Source: Nocardia panacis (GTDB lineage: Bacteria; Actinomycetota; Actinomycetes; Mycobacteriales; Mycobacteriaceae). From it: a DNA stretch of 64,000 nucleotides. The translations under genes and the position numbers were made by a program. The first letter of the stretch is position 1. Each line of letters opens with the position of its first letter. The notes below the pieces were generated by a model. That model was not told the origin of the DNA. It did not search any database and was given only the letters and a program-made list of their open reading frames with translations. The stretch covers positions 1 through 64,000 of the forward strand of contig NZ_QZFU01000023.1 of NCBI RefSeq assembly GCF_003598715.1, in the 5' to 3' direction. Below are positions 1 to 8,114 of this stretch, one piece after another.

Positions 1-129
1 GGTGGCACGGTTTTCTTGGTCGTTAACCTCTCTACCAGGAGTTCCGCTGTTCCGCGTCACGACATACCAACCACCACAGCAAGATCCACTTGCACTGCGC
101 TCATCCGCGCTAACTGCGCGGCATTGGCT

Positions 130-1371
130 CTATAGGTCGTCGCGTTTGCGGGCGAGGAATGCGCGCTCAATGTCGTTGCCCGCAAGCAGAATCGCTTCGT
201 CATAGGCGGCTCGAGCCTGATCCGCGTGGCCGAGTTGGGCGAGGAAGTGGGCGCGGGCGGCAGGCAGATACTCGTATGCCAGGAGCTGTGGGTGCTCGGT
301 GAGACTGTCGAGAGCGGCCAGGGCGGGTGCGGGGCCTTCGGCATAGCCGAGGGCGACGGCGCGGTTGAGCGAGACCACGGGAGAGGGCCAGACCTTGGCC
401 AATTCGTCGTAGAGGCCGACGATCTGGCGCCAGTCGGTGACATCGTGGTCGGCGGCCTCGGCATGCACGGCGGCGATCGCGGCCTGCAGCGCGTACTTTC
501 CGGGGTCGCGCAGCGAGTCCCGTACGAGCGCCAGGCCCTCGACGATCAGTTCGCGGTCCCAGTTGGCACGGTCCTGGTCCGCCAGCGCGACCATCGCGCC
601 GTCGGCGTCGAGTCTGGCGTCCCGGCGAGACTCGGTGAGCAGCAGCAACGCGAGCAGGCCGGAGACCTCGGCGAAGTCGGGGACCAGCCCGCGAAGCATA
701 CGGGCCAGATCGATGGCGCGGTCGGTGAGTTCGCGGCGTGCCAGCTCCGCGCCGCAGGGCGCGGTATGCCCGGTGGTGAACAGCAGATGCACGACGGCCA
801 GCACCGCGCTGATCCGTTCGGGCAGCTCGGCGGGCGCGGGCACCCGGTAGGAGATGCGGGCGGTAGCGATCTTCTTCTTGGCCCGAGTGATTCGCGCCGC
901 CATGGTGGCTTCGGAAACCAGGAACGCGCGGGCGACCTCGGCGGTGGACAACCCGCACACCAGGCGCAAAGTGAGCGCGACCTGTGCCTGCGGCGCGAGC
1001 GCCGGATGACAGCAGGTGCAGATCAGCCGCAACCGGTCATCGGCGATGCGCGGATCGCCCGCGGCCACGGCTCGCTCGGCGATATCGTCGGCGCGGTCCT
1101 CGACAATCAGCAACGGCAACGCCCTGCGTCGCGTGGCGTCGCGCCGCAAGAGATCCAGCGCGCGGTTGCGCGCCACGGTGGTGAGCCAACCACCCGGCCG
1201 CGCGGGAACCCCCTCGCGCGCCCAAACCGTCAGCGCCCTGGCGTAGGCATCCTGCACGCACTCTTCGGCCACGTCGATGTCGCGGGTGACGCGCACCGTC
1301 GCGGCGAGCACAAAGGCCCACTCGCGCCGATGCGCCTCGGACACCGCGGCGGAGATATCAGCCGACAGCAC
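130..1371 (-). CDS. ECF sigma factor, ECF42-like with C-terminal DUF6596/TPR extension
   Basis: A 413-residue sigma-70 family factor. Region 2 is near the N-terminus (about residues 20-85, with the motif VARNRALDLLRRDA), region 4 follows around 120-165 (STAEVARAFLVSEATMAARI, a helix-turn-helix), and a long C-terminal extension covers the DUF6596 and TPR-like part. Ordinary ECF factors are about 180 residues; this length and architecture fit the ECF42 group, which has no classical anti-sigma factor and is encoded next to YCII/DGPF proteins. The upstream gene is exactly such a protein and overlaps this start by 14 bases, so they form an operon. The extension probably controls the factor's activity. 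The target regulon is not visible. Confidence 0.93.
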   Translation of the reverse strand: MLSADISAAVSEAHRREWAFVLAATVRVTRDIDVAEECVQDAYARALTVWAREGVPARPGGWLTTVARNRALDLLRRDATRRRALPLLIVEDRADDIAERAVAAGDPRIADDRLRLICTCCHPALAPQAQVALTLRLVCGLSTAEVARAFLVSEATMAARITRAKKKIATARISYRVPAPAELPERISAVLAVVHLLFTTGHTAPCGAELARRELTDRAIDLARMLRGLVPDFAEVSGLLALLLLTESRRDARLDADGAMVALADQDRANWDRELIVEGLALVRDSLRDPGKYALQAAIAAVHAEAADHDVTDWRQIVGLYDELAKVWPSPVVSLNRAVALGYAEGPAPALAALDSLTEHPQLLAYEYLPAARAHFLAQLGHADQARAAYDEAILLAGNDIERAFLARKRDDL

Positions 1372-1708
1372 CGGAAACCGCCCGGATCGGGCGGACCTCC
1401 ACGCCCCCGGCGGCCATGGGCACCTGCTTGGCCAGCGCGAGCGCCGCGTCCAGGTCCGCCGCCTCGATCAGGTAGTAGCCGCCGAGTTGCTCCTTGGTCT
1501 CGGCGAACGGTCCGTCGGTGACCATGAATCCGCCCGCGCCGTCAGGGCGGACGCTGGTCGCCGTGGTGGTGGGTTCGAGCGCGTTACCCCCCTGCAACGC
1601 CGAACCATTGGCGGCGATGAAGGCTCGATGTGCCCGACTCACCTCGGCGGCTGGTGGTTCACCGGCCTGTTGTTCGTCCTGGTAGAACAGCAGCAGGTAC
1701 TGCGTCAT
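1358..1708 (-). CDS. YCII/DGPF-domain protein, partner of the ECF42 sigma factor
   Basis: A 116-residue protein with the YCII-family fold signature: N-terminal YLLLFYQDEQ strand, then DGPFAETKEQLGGYYLIEA in the middle, which carries the DGPF motif that names the group, and a C-terminal VEVRPI strand. Members are small ferredoxin-like proteins of uncertain activity. Co-occurrence with ECF42 sigma factors is an established pairing; here the two genes overlap and are co-directional. The role is inferred to be sensing or modulation of the sigma factor, or being its conserved target. The ATG is preceded by AAGGGAACGGG, an acceptable ribosome site. Confidence 0.92.
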   Translation of the reverse strand: MTQYLLLFYQDEQQAGEPPAAEVSRAHRAFIAANGSALQGGNALEPTTTATSVRPDGAGGFMVTDGPFAETKEQLGGYYLIEAADLDAALALAKQVPMAAGGVEVRPIRAVSGAVG

Positions 1709-1872
1709 GATCCCGTTCCCTTTCTACGGATCGGCCCATCGGACCTCCCGATCAATCCGACGCGCCGGACCGGCGCGAATCGACCGCGGTCGGAATATTC
1801 GATTCGCACGCGGTTCATCGTCCCCGACGACACCGCACCTCGCAGGGCGGCGAGGTAGCGGCGCCGGGTTCG

Positions 1873-2277
1873 CTACCTCGCCGCGACGGGGCTGTTGTGG
1901 TAGGCGGCGACCAACCACCTGTCGTCACGCTTCACCAAAACCCAGGTCGCATGGACGAATCGACCGGCAGGCACCTCGGTTTCGCCGGCGAACAAGATGC
2001 CTGCCTTGCTGATGGCGATCGCGCAATCCGCACCGAGGAGCCGGATGTCCTGGATCTCGTCGGTCACCGACGAGTTTTCGAGGTAGGTGGCGAAACTCTC
2101 CGTCATGCCCAGCCGGATCTCTTCCCTGTTCCGCCGATAGGTCCCCGGCATGATCACGGTGGCTTCTTCGGCGTAGTCCGCGACAAAAGCATCCGCGTCA
2201 CCGGCTGCCCATGCTTTGTACTGGTCGGCCAAGATCTGCTCGATGGCCGCCGCGTCCTCGGTTCGGGTGATGGTCAT
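1873..2277 (-). CDS. SnoaL-like (SgcJ/EcaC, DUF4440) small protein
   Basis: A 134-residue cone-fold protein of the NTF2/SnoaL superfamily. The signature elements are ADQYKAWAAGDADAFVADYA (first helices and strand), EEATVIMPG, and the C-terminal strands ATWVLVKRDDRWLVAAYHNS. SgcJ/EcaC-type proteins are small-molecule binding or cyclase-like proteins; no catalytic residue can be assigned here. The frame stays open far upstream into a truncated transporter, but the ATG at 2277 has AAAGGA seven bases before it and begins the conserved domain, so I start it there. An alternative start at 2292 adds five residues. Confidence 0.85.
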   Translation of the reverse strand: MTITRTEDAAAIEQILADQYKAWAAGDADAFVADYAEEATVIMPGTYRRNREEIRLGMTESFATYLENSSVTDEIQDIRLLGADCAIAISKAGILFAGETEVPAGRFVHATWVLVKRDDRWLVAAYHNSPVAAR

Positions 2278-2979
2278 GGCATTCCTTTGCATTGTCGGGC
2301 CGGCCCAATCATTTCGACCGGCTATCCCACCGACGTGCGACCATCCCCCGAATCGACAATGCTCGTTATCGCCCGCACGCTCGTCCACCCGCATCCGCGC
2401 AAGCACCAAACCGGAGATCAGGTAGCTCACCGCATCCGCCAGCACGGCGGCCGCCGAACCCGCCACTTTGATCAGCAGTCCGGCCATCGCCTGTCCGGCG
2501 ACCTGCGCCACCGACGAGGACTGTTCGAGTCGGGCATTCGCCCGCGTCAACAACTCCGGTGGCACCAGACTAGGCAGAAACGATTGGTGCGCCGCGTCAT
2601 ACAGCACCGAGGCGGCCCCGAAGACGAAGACGACCGCGATGAGCAACCACATCCTCAGCGCATGCGCGTACGCCGCCAACGGAATCAACGCGAGCAGCCC
2701 GGCCCGCGAGATATCCGCCGCCACCAGCAGCACCGGTTTGCGCCGATACCGATCGACCAGCACTCCCGCGAACAATCCGAACAGCAAGTACGGCAACCAC
2801 TGCGCCGCCCGCAGCATCCCCAACTCGAACGCCGAGGCGCCCAGTACAAGCACCGCCAACACCTGTAGCGCCTGCGCCGTGATGTAGGTGCCGAACATCG
2901 AGACACTATCGGCGAACCAGAATCGCGCGAACCGCGGCAGCCGCAGCAGCGGAAACCTCTCCCGCACTTCGGCGTCCAC
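2278..2979 (-). pseudogene. Truncated MFS transporter (N-terminal half only), in frame with the next gene
   Basis: The first about 200 residues are the N-terminal six-helix half of a major facilitator transporter: LRLPRFARFWFADSVSMFG at the start, the loop 2-3 motif LVDRYRRKPVLLVAADISRA, and later helices up to LISGLVLARMRVDE. Such proteins are normally 400 or more residues. The second half is missing; instead about 30 non-homologous residues lead without a stop into the SnoaL-like gene. A deletion that removed the C-terminal half and fused the frames explains this. A functional half-transporter or a real fusion protein cannot be excluded, but the following gene has its own ribosome site. Confidence 0.7.
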
Positions 2980-3094
2980 CTCGCCTCCCTCGTATCACCC
3001 TGCCCATCAGAGTAATTCGATCCGCACGGATTCTTGGGAAGCTTGGTCATAGAACCACTCGGTCGCGTCCCGATGGACGCGACCGAGCCAGGGA

Positions 3095-3397
3095 CTACTG
3101 GGCCGACCCGCTGGGCGGCGGCGCGGCCGCCTCCTCCTGCGAGCAGACGTAGAGGTTGTTGTCCACCGTCGCCCAGGTCTCACTGCGACCGATGAACTTG
3201 CAGCGGTCGATATCGGACTTGAAGTAGCGGTTCGGATTGCGCGGATCGCACTTGTCGACGGCGGTGATCTTTCCCTGATCCGAGCTGTATTGAACGCAAT
3301 CCGGCGCCAATTCGCGATCCTGTGCGGCGGCGACGCCCGCGCAGGCCAACAACACCGGCCCCGCGACGAGCAGACCGACGATGGTCCTGTTCAACAT
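3095..3397 (-). CDS. Small secreted protein with four cysteines, function unknown
   Basis: The 100-residue product starts with a Sec-type signal peptide, residues 1-25 (MLNRT, hydrophobic LLVAGPVLLACAGVAAA, cleavage likely after AAA-Q). The mature part has four cysteines (DCVQYSS, DKCDPRN, DRCKFIG, YVCSQEE), suggesting two disulfides outside the cell, and ends in an Ala/Pro-rich tail. The ATG is preceded by GAGAGGAG, a strong ribosome site that fixes the start even though the frame is open further upstream. I do not recognise a family; similar short secreted proteins are common in Nocardia and mycobacteria. Confidence 0.8.
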   Translation of the reverse strand: MLNRTIVGLLVAGPVLLACAGVAAAQDRELAPDCVQYSSDQGKITAVDKCDPRNPNRYFKSDIDRCKFIGRSETWATVDNNLYVCSQEEAAAPPPSGSAQ

Positions 3398-3549
3398 GAG
3401 AACTCCTCTCGCAGCGACTTTCCCGGCCGCGGCCGGGTCGACCAATAACCCGAGGAGTGTGGCAGCCGCGTGGGCGGCGACGCAAAATTGCCCCCACCCT
3501 TGGCTGGCTGCTTGTTGGTGCGTCCGGATCGGGTTGCGCGGCAAGCGCG

Positions 3550-4386
3550 TCACCGCGGCGACGTGAGCACCTCGCGCAACCTGCGGTGGAAGGCGATCGG
3601 ATCCTCGGCGAATCCGCCGTGCCCGCCCGGAAAGCGAGTCGGGGTCAGGCCGAGGCCCCCGGTGAGCGCGCGCGAGGTGCGGTCGCACAGTTGCCCTGTC
3701 GATGCGTCGCCGATACCCACGAGCAGGCGGGTCGGCGCGGTCCGCAGTCGGTCGAAATCGGGTCGCCAGTCCACGGTGCACGGCATTTCGTGGTGGTAGA
3801 AGTACTTCTCGCTCGCCAGTTCGGCCGGGGTGCGGTCCGGTGCGTACATCTGCCGCATCATCTCCTCCGGAATGGCCATTCCGGTCAGCGCCATGAACTT
3901 TCGGCCGCCCGCCAACGGACCTTCGGCGTCGTAGGTGGCGATGATCTCCTTGGTCGTCGCCAACTGCTCGGTCCGGTCGTCGAGCAGTTGCAGCAGCGGC
4001 GGCTCGTGCGCGATCACGGTGGTGGCGAGGTTCGCGTCGGCCTCGACCAGCGCGAGCGCGGTGACGGCGCCGCCGCTGGAGCCGAGGACGACGGCCGGGC
4101 CGAGACGCAGGTGGGTGATGAGGCGGGCCAGGTCGTCGGCGCGGCGCTGCGGGGTGGAGTCCTGCGTGGGATCGGCGACGACGCTGCGCCCGTGCCCGCG
4201 CGGATCGAGGGTGAGCACGGTGTGGTCGACCGCCAGCAGGTCCGCCAGGGCGGCGAACGGTTCGGCCGTCATCGGCGCGCCCACCAGCGCGATCAACGGG
4301 CCGGATCCGCGCAGTTCGTAGTACAGGCGAGCCCCTGGCACCTCGAGAACGTCGCTCTCGATGGGAGCGGCGGAGGTTTCGGTCAT
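3550..4386 (-). CDS. Alpha/beta hydrolase (paralogue of the divergent neighbour)
   Basis: A 278-residue cytosolic alpha/beta hydrolase. The beta-sheet start GARLYYELRGSGPLIALVG is followed by the DPRGHGRS strand, the nucleophile elbow VVLGSSGGAV (Ser in GSSGG, near residue 104), and the C-terminal histidine in FPGGHGGFAEDP. The acid is probably the Asp in GIGDAST. The divergent gene at 4552 has the same length and the same order of motifs, including the unusual closing FPGGH, so the two are paralogues from a local duplication. Substrate is unknown. Confidence 0.9.
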   Translation of the reverse strand: MTETSAAPIESDVLEVPGARLYYELRGSGPLIALVGAPMTAEPFAALADLLAVDHTVLTLDPRGHGRSVVADPTQDSTPQRRADDLARLITHLRLGPAVVLGSSGGAVTALALVEADANLATTVIAHEPPLLQLLDDRTEQLATTKEIIATYDAEGPLAGGRKFMALTGMAIPEEMMRQMYAPDRTPAELASEKYFYHHEMPCTVDWRPDFDRLRTAPTRLLVGIGDASTGQLCDRTSRALTGGLGLTPTRFPGGHGGFAEDPIAFHRRLREVLTSPR

Positions 4387-4489
4387 CGGATCTCCTCGTG
4401 GAGTGGATTTGACGATGCGTTGTGATGACCGGACGGGCGTCCGGAATTCATCGGTGTGTGCCGCGCACTTGTGAACCTATGATTATTAG

Positions 4490-4502
4490 GATAGAAACTA
4501 TC
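4490..4502. promoter_or_regulatory. AT-rich inverted repeat between divergent hydrolase genes
   Basis: GATAG, AAA, CTATC forms a perfect 5-bp inverted repeat inside an AT-rich stretch (about 4478-4512) in an otherwise very GC-rich region. It lies 50 bases before the 4552 start and 104 before the 4386 start, where shared promoter or operator elements would be expected. MarR- and PadR-type regulators use sites of this kind, but no such regulator gene is adjacent. Confidence 0.45.
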
Positions 4503-4551
4503 TTGCTTAATCAGGCGTGGAATCGCCTGTCCCCTACCCGGAGTCATCACC

Positions 4552-5388
4552 ATGAGCACGCCAACCCCCGCGCACCTGCGCGTTCCCGGCGCGACCCTCT
4601 ATCACGAGGTGCGCGGCAGCGGCCCGATCCTGCTGCTCCTCCCCGGCAGCGGCGGCGACGCGGCCGGATTCGACCCGATCGCCGATCGACTGGCCGAGCA
4701 CTACACCGTCATCGCCACCGAGGCGCGCGGCTACTCGCGCAGCACCCTCGACGGTCCCCCGACCGATCAGCGGATCGACGTCCTCGCCGACGACGCCCTG
4801 CGCCTGCTCGAGAACTACACTCCCGCAGGCGAATCCGCCTCGGTCGTGGGCATCAGCGGCGGCGCGGTCGTCGGCCTGGAACTGCTCACCCGCCATCCGG
4901 ACCGCCTCCGCCGCCTGGTCGCCTTCGAACCGCCCATGTTCGCCGCACTGCCCGACGCCGCGCGGCAGCGCGCCATGATCGAGGAGGTGTACCAACTGTT
5001 CCGCACCGAAGGAGTGGCCGCGGCGGGAGCGCGCTTCCTCGAAGCCATCGGCGGCACCATGACCGCACCGCCCGATCCGGCGACGCTGCCGCCCCGCGGC
5101 CGCGAGATGCTCGGCCGCTTCCTCGTCAACGCGCCGCTGATGTACGAGCACGAACTGCGCCGGATCACCGGCTACCGACCCGACCGCGCGGCCCTGTCCT
5201 CGGCCGCCGACCGTCTCGTGCTCGCCATCGGGCGCGACTCGCGCCCGCACCTGCCCGCGCGACCGGCGCTGACCCTGGCCGCCGACCTCGGTCTGCCGGT
5301 CACCGAATTTCCGGGCGGGCACAGCGGAATGCGCGACGCGCCCGCGGACTTCGCCACGACACTGCTCGCAGCGCTCACGACTCCATGA
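4552..5388 (+). CDS. Alpha/beta hydrolase (paralogue of the divergent neighbour)
   Basis: A 278-residue alpha/beta hydrolase: GATLYHEVRGSGPILLLLPG near the N-terminus, EARGYSRS after the second strand, nucleophile elbow VVGISGGAVVG (Ser near residue 104), acid candidate Asp in AIGRDSRPH, and the C-terminal catalytic His in FPGGHSGMRDAP. It mirrors the divergent gene at 3550-4386 in length and motif order. The 3' end overlaps the convergent FAD oxidoreductase by 14 bases. Likely an intracellular esterase or lactone/epoxide-type hydrolase; the substrate cannot be read from the sequence. Confidence 0.9.
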   Translation: MSTPTPAHLRVPGATLYHEVRGSGPILLLLPGSGGDAAGFDPIADRLAEHYTVIATEARGYSRSTLDGPPTDQRIDVLADDALRLLENYTPAGESASVVGISGGAVVGLELLTRHPDRLRRLVAFEPPMFAALPDAARQRAMIEEVYQLFRTEGVAAAGARFLEAIGGTMTAPPDPATLPPRGREMLGRFLVNAPLMYEHELRRITGYRPDRAALSSAADRLVLAIGRDSRPHLPARPALTLAADLGLPVTEFPGGHSGMRDAPADFATTLLAALTTP

Positions 5389-7093
5389 GGTGCGGCTGCC
5401 CGGCTCGATAGCGCTCGCGGTCCAGATCCTTGAGCGCGTCGAAGGCGGGCAACTCCCACAGCGGGAATATCGCCGCGCGCGAACCGGAATCGCCCGCGGC
5501 GTCCAGGATGGCGTTGGCGGCGCGGCGGCCCGCCTCGTTCGCGCCCTCCATGGTCGCGAGATCGATATTGGTGCGCAGATGATCCCCGCACAGGAACAGG
5601 TTGGGGATCTCGGTCGCGGCGTCCGGACGATGCCGGTAGGTGCCCGCGACATTCACCAGAAGCGGTGTGGCATTGGCGATTCCCGCCGCGCCCCAGGTAA
5701 TGCCGGGATCGAGATGCCAGCCGAGCAGATCCTCGTCCCGGATGATCGGCGCGCCGGAACGATTCAACCCGTCGCGCAACTGCGCCCACACCTCGCGGGC
5801 GATCTCCTCGCGCGTGCACTGTTTGGCCGTTTTGCCGAAAAGCGCGCCGGGCGCGTCCCATTCGGAGATGTCCACCGAAAGACATTCGCGCACACGGCCG
5901 TCGCCGTATTCGGCGGCGATATCGGCCTCCCACGACCTGGATTGGAAGATTCCGGTGACGGCCCACGGCGAACCCGCGACGGCGATGTGCGCTGCGGGCA
6001 ACTCCGATGGGCGGGCCAGGTAGTACTGGATGCCGACCATCCAGTCCTCGCGCAGATGCCGCAGTCCTTCGAGCGTGGGCGCGGCGCGCAACAGCGGCGC
6101 GTCCAGCAAGGGCATCAGCCGATCCACCGGCAGTGCCGCCACGTACCAGTCGGCCACTGCCGCGTCCCCACCGGTGAGCCGCGCGGACTCTATTCTCCCG
6201 GAACGGATTTCGAATCCGCCCAAACCCCGCCCCAGGACGAACTCGACGCCGCGCGCCGACAGGTAGGCCACCCACGGATCGATCCACGCCTCATTGGTGG
6301 GCCGATTCAGCACCCGATCCACTCCCCCGGTGATCAGGTTCGAGCGATACTGCGGGATCGCGCCGGTCTGCGCGGTCAGCAGGGCCACCGCGGTCTGCCC
6401 GATCGTACGCGCCGAGGCCAGTTCGCTCTTGGCCGCCACGGTCACCCGCACCAGCGCCTGCGCGAGATATCGCCGATAGGCGGGCGACTTCCCTTCGGCG
6501 CGAATGAATTCCAGCCAGGACTGATTCTCCCACTGCCCGATCCGCCGCTCCTGACAACTGGTCGCCATGACCGCGAGCCTGCTCAGGAAGAACGTCATCT
6601 CCTCGGCCGGGATATCGACGCCGAGTTTCAGCCCGGTGGCGACCGCGTTCTGAAAGTTCCGCACGGTGACCAGCGGATCGTCGGCGACGGCGAAACTCGA
6701 CAGCGCGCCGGGCACGATCACCGGCGCGTAGCCGGGATCGTCGAAGGCGAGCACCAGGTCGCGCACCACCACCAGGTGGTCGTCGAGCACATTTCCCCCG
6801 CGTGCGGTCGGTATGCGACTCATCGTCTCGGGCACATGCTGGTACGTGCCGGGGAAGAAGCGAAACCCGTGCTCTCCCGGCAGGTCTCGCCGACCGCCCG
6901 CACCCGTCCCCGGCACCGGGATGCTGCGCGCCTTCCCGCCGAGGAACTCCGGTTCGTAGACCGTGACCCGGAAGCCGCGCTCGATCAACTCGTGCGCGGC
7001 CGCCAATCCGGCCATGCCACCACCGAAGATCGCCACGGCACGCTCGGAATCCGTTGCGCGCGCACCGGATCCGAGGGCGGCCGTGGCCGTCAA
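5375..7093 (-). CDS. FAD-dependent amine oxidase/phytoene-desaturase-like oxidoreductase, probably Tat-exported
   Basis: The Rossmann dinucleotide motif AVAIFGGGMAGLAAAHELIE near the N-terminus, GGKARSI as the second flavin contact, and the C-terminal FAD motif NLFLCGDHLRTNIDLATMEG with GANEAGRRAAN identify a flavin oxidoreductase of the phytoene desaturase/hydroxysqualene dehydroxylase superfamily. The 572-residue form starts at a TTG. The in-frame codons just upstream read VVSRRAVLGTAAA, a classical twin-arginine signal, but no ATG, GTG or TTG precedes it before a stop at 7156-7154; ATC at 7144 or ATT at 7153 are the only candidates. The next genes include a fatty-acid desaturase, so a lipid or isoprenoid substrate is plausible but unproven. 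Confidence 0.85.
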   Translation of the reverse strand: MTATAALGSGARATDSERAVAIFGGGMAGLAAAHELIERGFRVTVYEPEFLGGKARSIPVPGTGAGGRRDLPGEHGFRFFPGTYQHVPETMSRIPTARGGNVLDDHLVVVRDLVLAFDDPGYAPVIVPGALSSFAVADDPLVTVRNFQNAVATGLKLGVDIPAEEMTFFLSRLAVMATSCQERRIGQWENQSWLEFIRAEGKSPAYRRYLAQALVRVTVAAKSELASARTIGQTAVALLTAQTGAIPQYRSNLITGGVDRVLNRPTNEAWIDPWVAYLSARGVEFVLGRGLGGFEIRSGRIESARLTGGDAAVADWYVAALPVDRLMPLLDAPLLRAAPTLEGLRHLREDWMVGIQYYLARPSELPAAHIAVAGSPWAVTGIFQSRSWEADIAAEYGDGRVRECLSVDISEWDAPGALFGKTAKQCTREEIAREVWAQLRDGLNRSGAPIIRDEDLLGWHLDPGITWGAAGIANATPLLVNVAGTYRHRPDAATEIPNLFLCGDHLRTNIDLATMEGANEAGRRAANAILDAAGDSGSRAAIFPLWELPAFDALKDLDRERYRAGQPHLMES

Positions 7094-7268
7094 CGCCGCC
7101 GCCGTCCCGAGAACGGCCCGCCGGGAGACTACCGAGCTGTCGATGCGCCGAATCTACCTCGCGAACCGAATTTCCCGGCGCGAAACCTCGCTATCCACCG
7201 GATAACTGTGCGCTCCAAGGTTTTCCGCCGCTGCCGCCACGGATGGGGATGGACCAGGATACCGGCAT

Positions 7269-8114
7269 ATGCACGTTTTCGTTGACATGGTCCTGGACGC
7301 GTATCTGGAGTCGGTCGATGCGCAGGCGCCCGGACTGGTCGAAGGTCTCTACCTGGGTGGATCGGTGGCCTTCGACGACTTCCGACCGCGCGCGAGCGAT
7401 ATCGACTTCCTCGCGGTGACCGCGCGACCCCTCGACGGTGCCGAACTGACCGCACTCGCGGACGTGCACGAACGACTACAACGCCGCTTCCGCCGACCCT
7501 GCCTCGACGGGGTCTACCTCACCTGGTCCGACCTCGCCGCCGGTCCGACGGCCGCTGCCGAGCGCCCGGTCTGCTACGGCGGCCGCCTCGAATACGAGCG
7601 CCCGTCCTCGGTCACTCCGATGCTCTGGCACACCGTCGCCCGCCACGGCATCGCCCGACGCGGACCCGAACCCGGCCGGATCGATATCTGGACCGACTCC
7701 GACGCGCTCGTGCGCTGGTGCGCGCGCAATCTCGACGAGTTCTGGGCGCGCGGACTCGACGCCGCGCTCGCCCATCCGCTCGGCCGCCCCGGACTGTGTC
7801 TGCTGACCGATATGGGGATCGGCTGGCTGGTCACCGGCATGGCACGACACCATCGGATCATCAGCACCGGTGAGGTCATCTCCAAACAGGACGCCACCAG
7901 GCAGGCGCTGCACGCATTTCCGGGTCGATGGCGGCGAATCATCAAGGAGGCGTTGCGCATTCACGCGGGCAGCGCTGGGCGGTCACTGTACAGCGGTCGA
8001 CTCGCCCGCCGGCGCGACGCTTTGGCCTTCGGCCGCATGATCCTCGAGCGCGCCCACCACACCGGAGAAAGTCGAACTCCGCGCACGCTGATGACCGGCC
8101 GACGGGACGGGTGA
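7269..8114 (+). CDS. Nucleotidyltransferase-domain protein (AadA-like, with DUF4111-type C-terminus)
   Basis: A 281-residue protein with the polymerase-beta-type nucleotidyltransferase signature LYLGGSVAFDDF followed by RASDIDFLAV: the GS motif and the two metal-binding aspartates of DxD. The C-terminal part (about 170-260) resembles the helical domain of aminoglycoside 3''/9-adenylyltransferases. It could adenylylate an aminoglycoside or another small alcohol; homologues without resistance phenotype are common in actinomycetes. It lies divergently from the FAD oxidoreductase and its stop overlaps the start of the desaturase (GTGA), indicating translational coupling. Confidence 0.87.
   Translation: MHVFVDMVLDAYLESVDAQAPGLVEGLYLGGSVAFDDFRPRASDIDFLAVTARPLDGAELTALADVHERLQRRFRRPCLDGVYLTWSDLAAGPTAAAERPVCYGGRLEYERPSSVTPMLWHTVARHGIARRGPEPGRIDIWTDSDALVRWCARNLDEFWARGLDAALAHPLGRPGLCLLTDMGIGWLVTGMARHHRIISTGEVISKQDATRQALHAFPGRWRRIIKEALRIHAGSAGRSLYSGRLARRRDALAFGRMILERAHHTGESRTPRTLMTGRRDG

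Noticed and set aside
226..1521. Long open frame opposite the sigma factor and YCII genes
   Set aside because: Glycine/arginine-rich translation with no domain; it mirrors real genes on the other strand, which have clear family motifs.
5390..7285. 631-codon open frame opposite the FAD oxidoreductase
   Set aside because: Antisense artefact of GC-rich codon bias; no ribosome site or recognisable fold.
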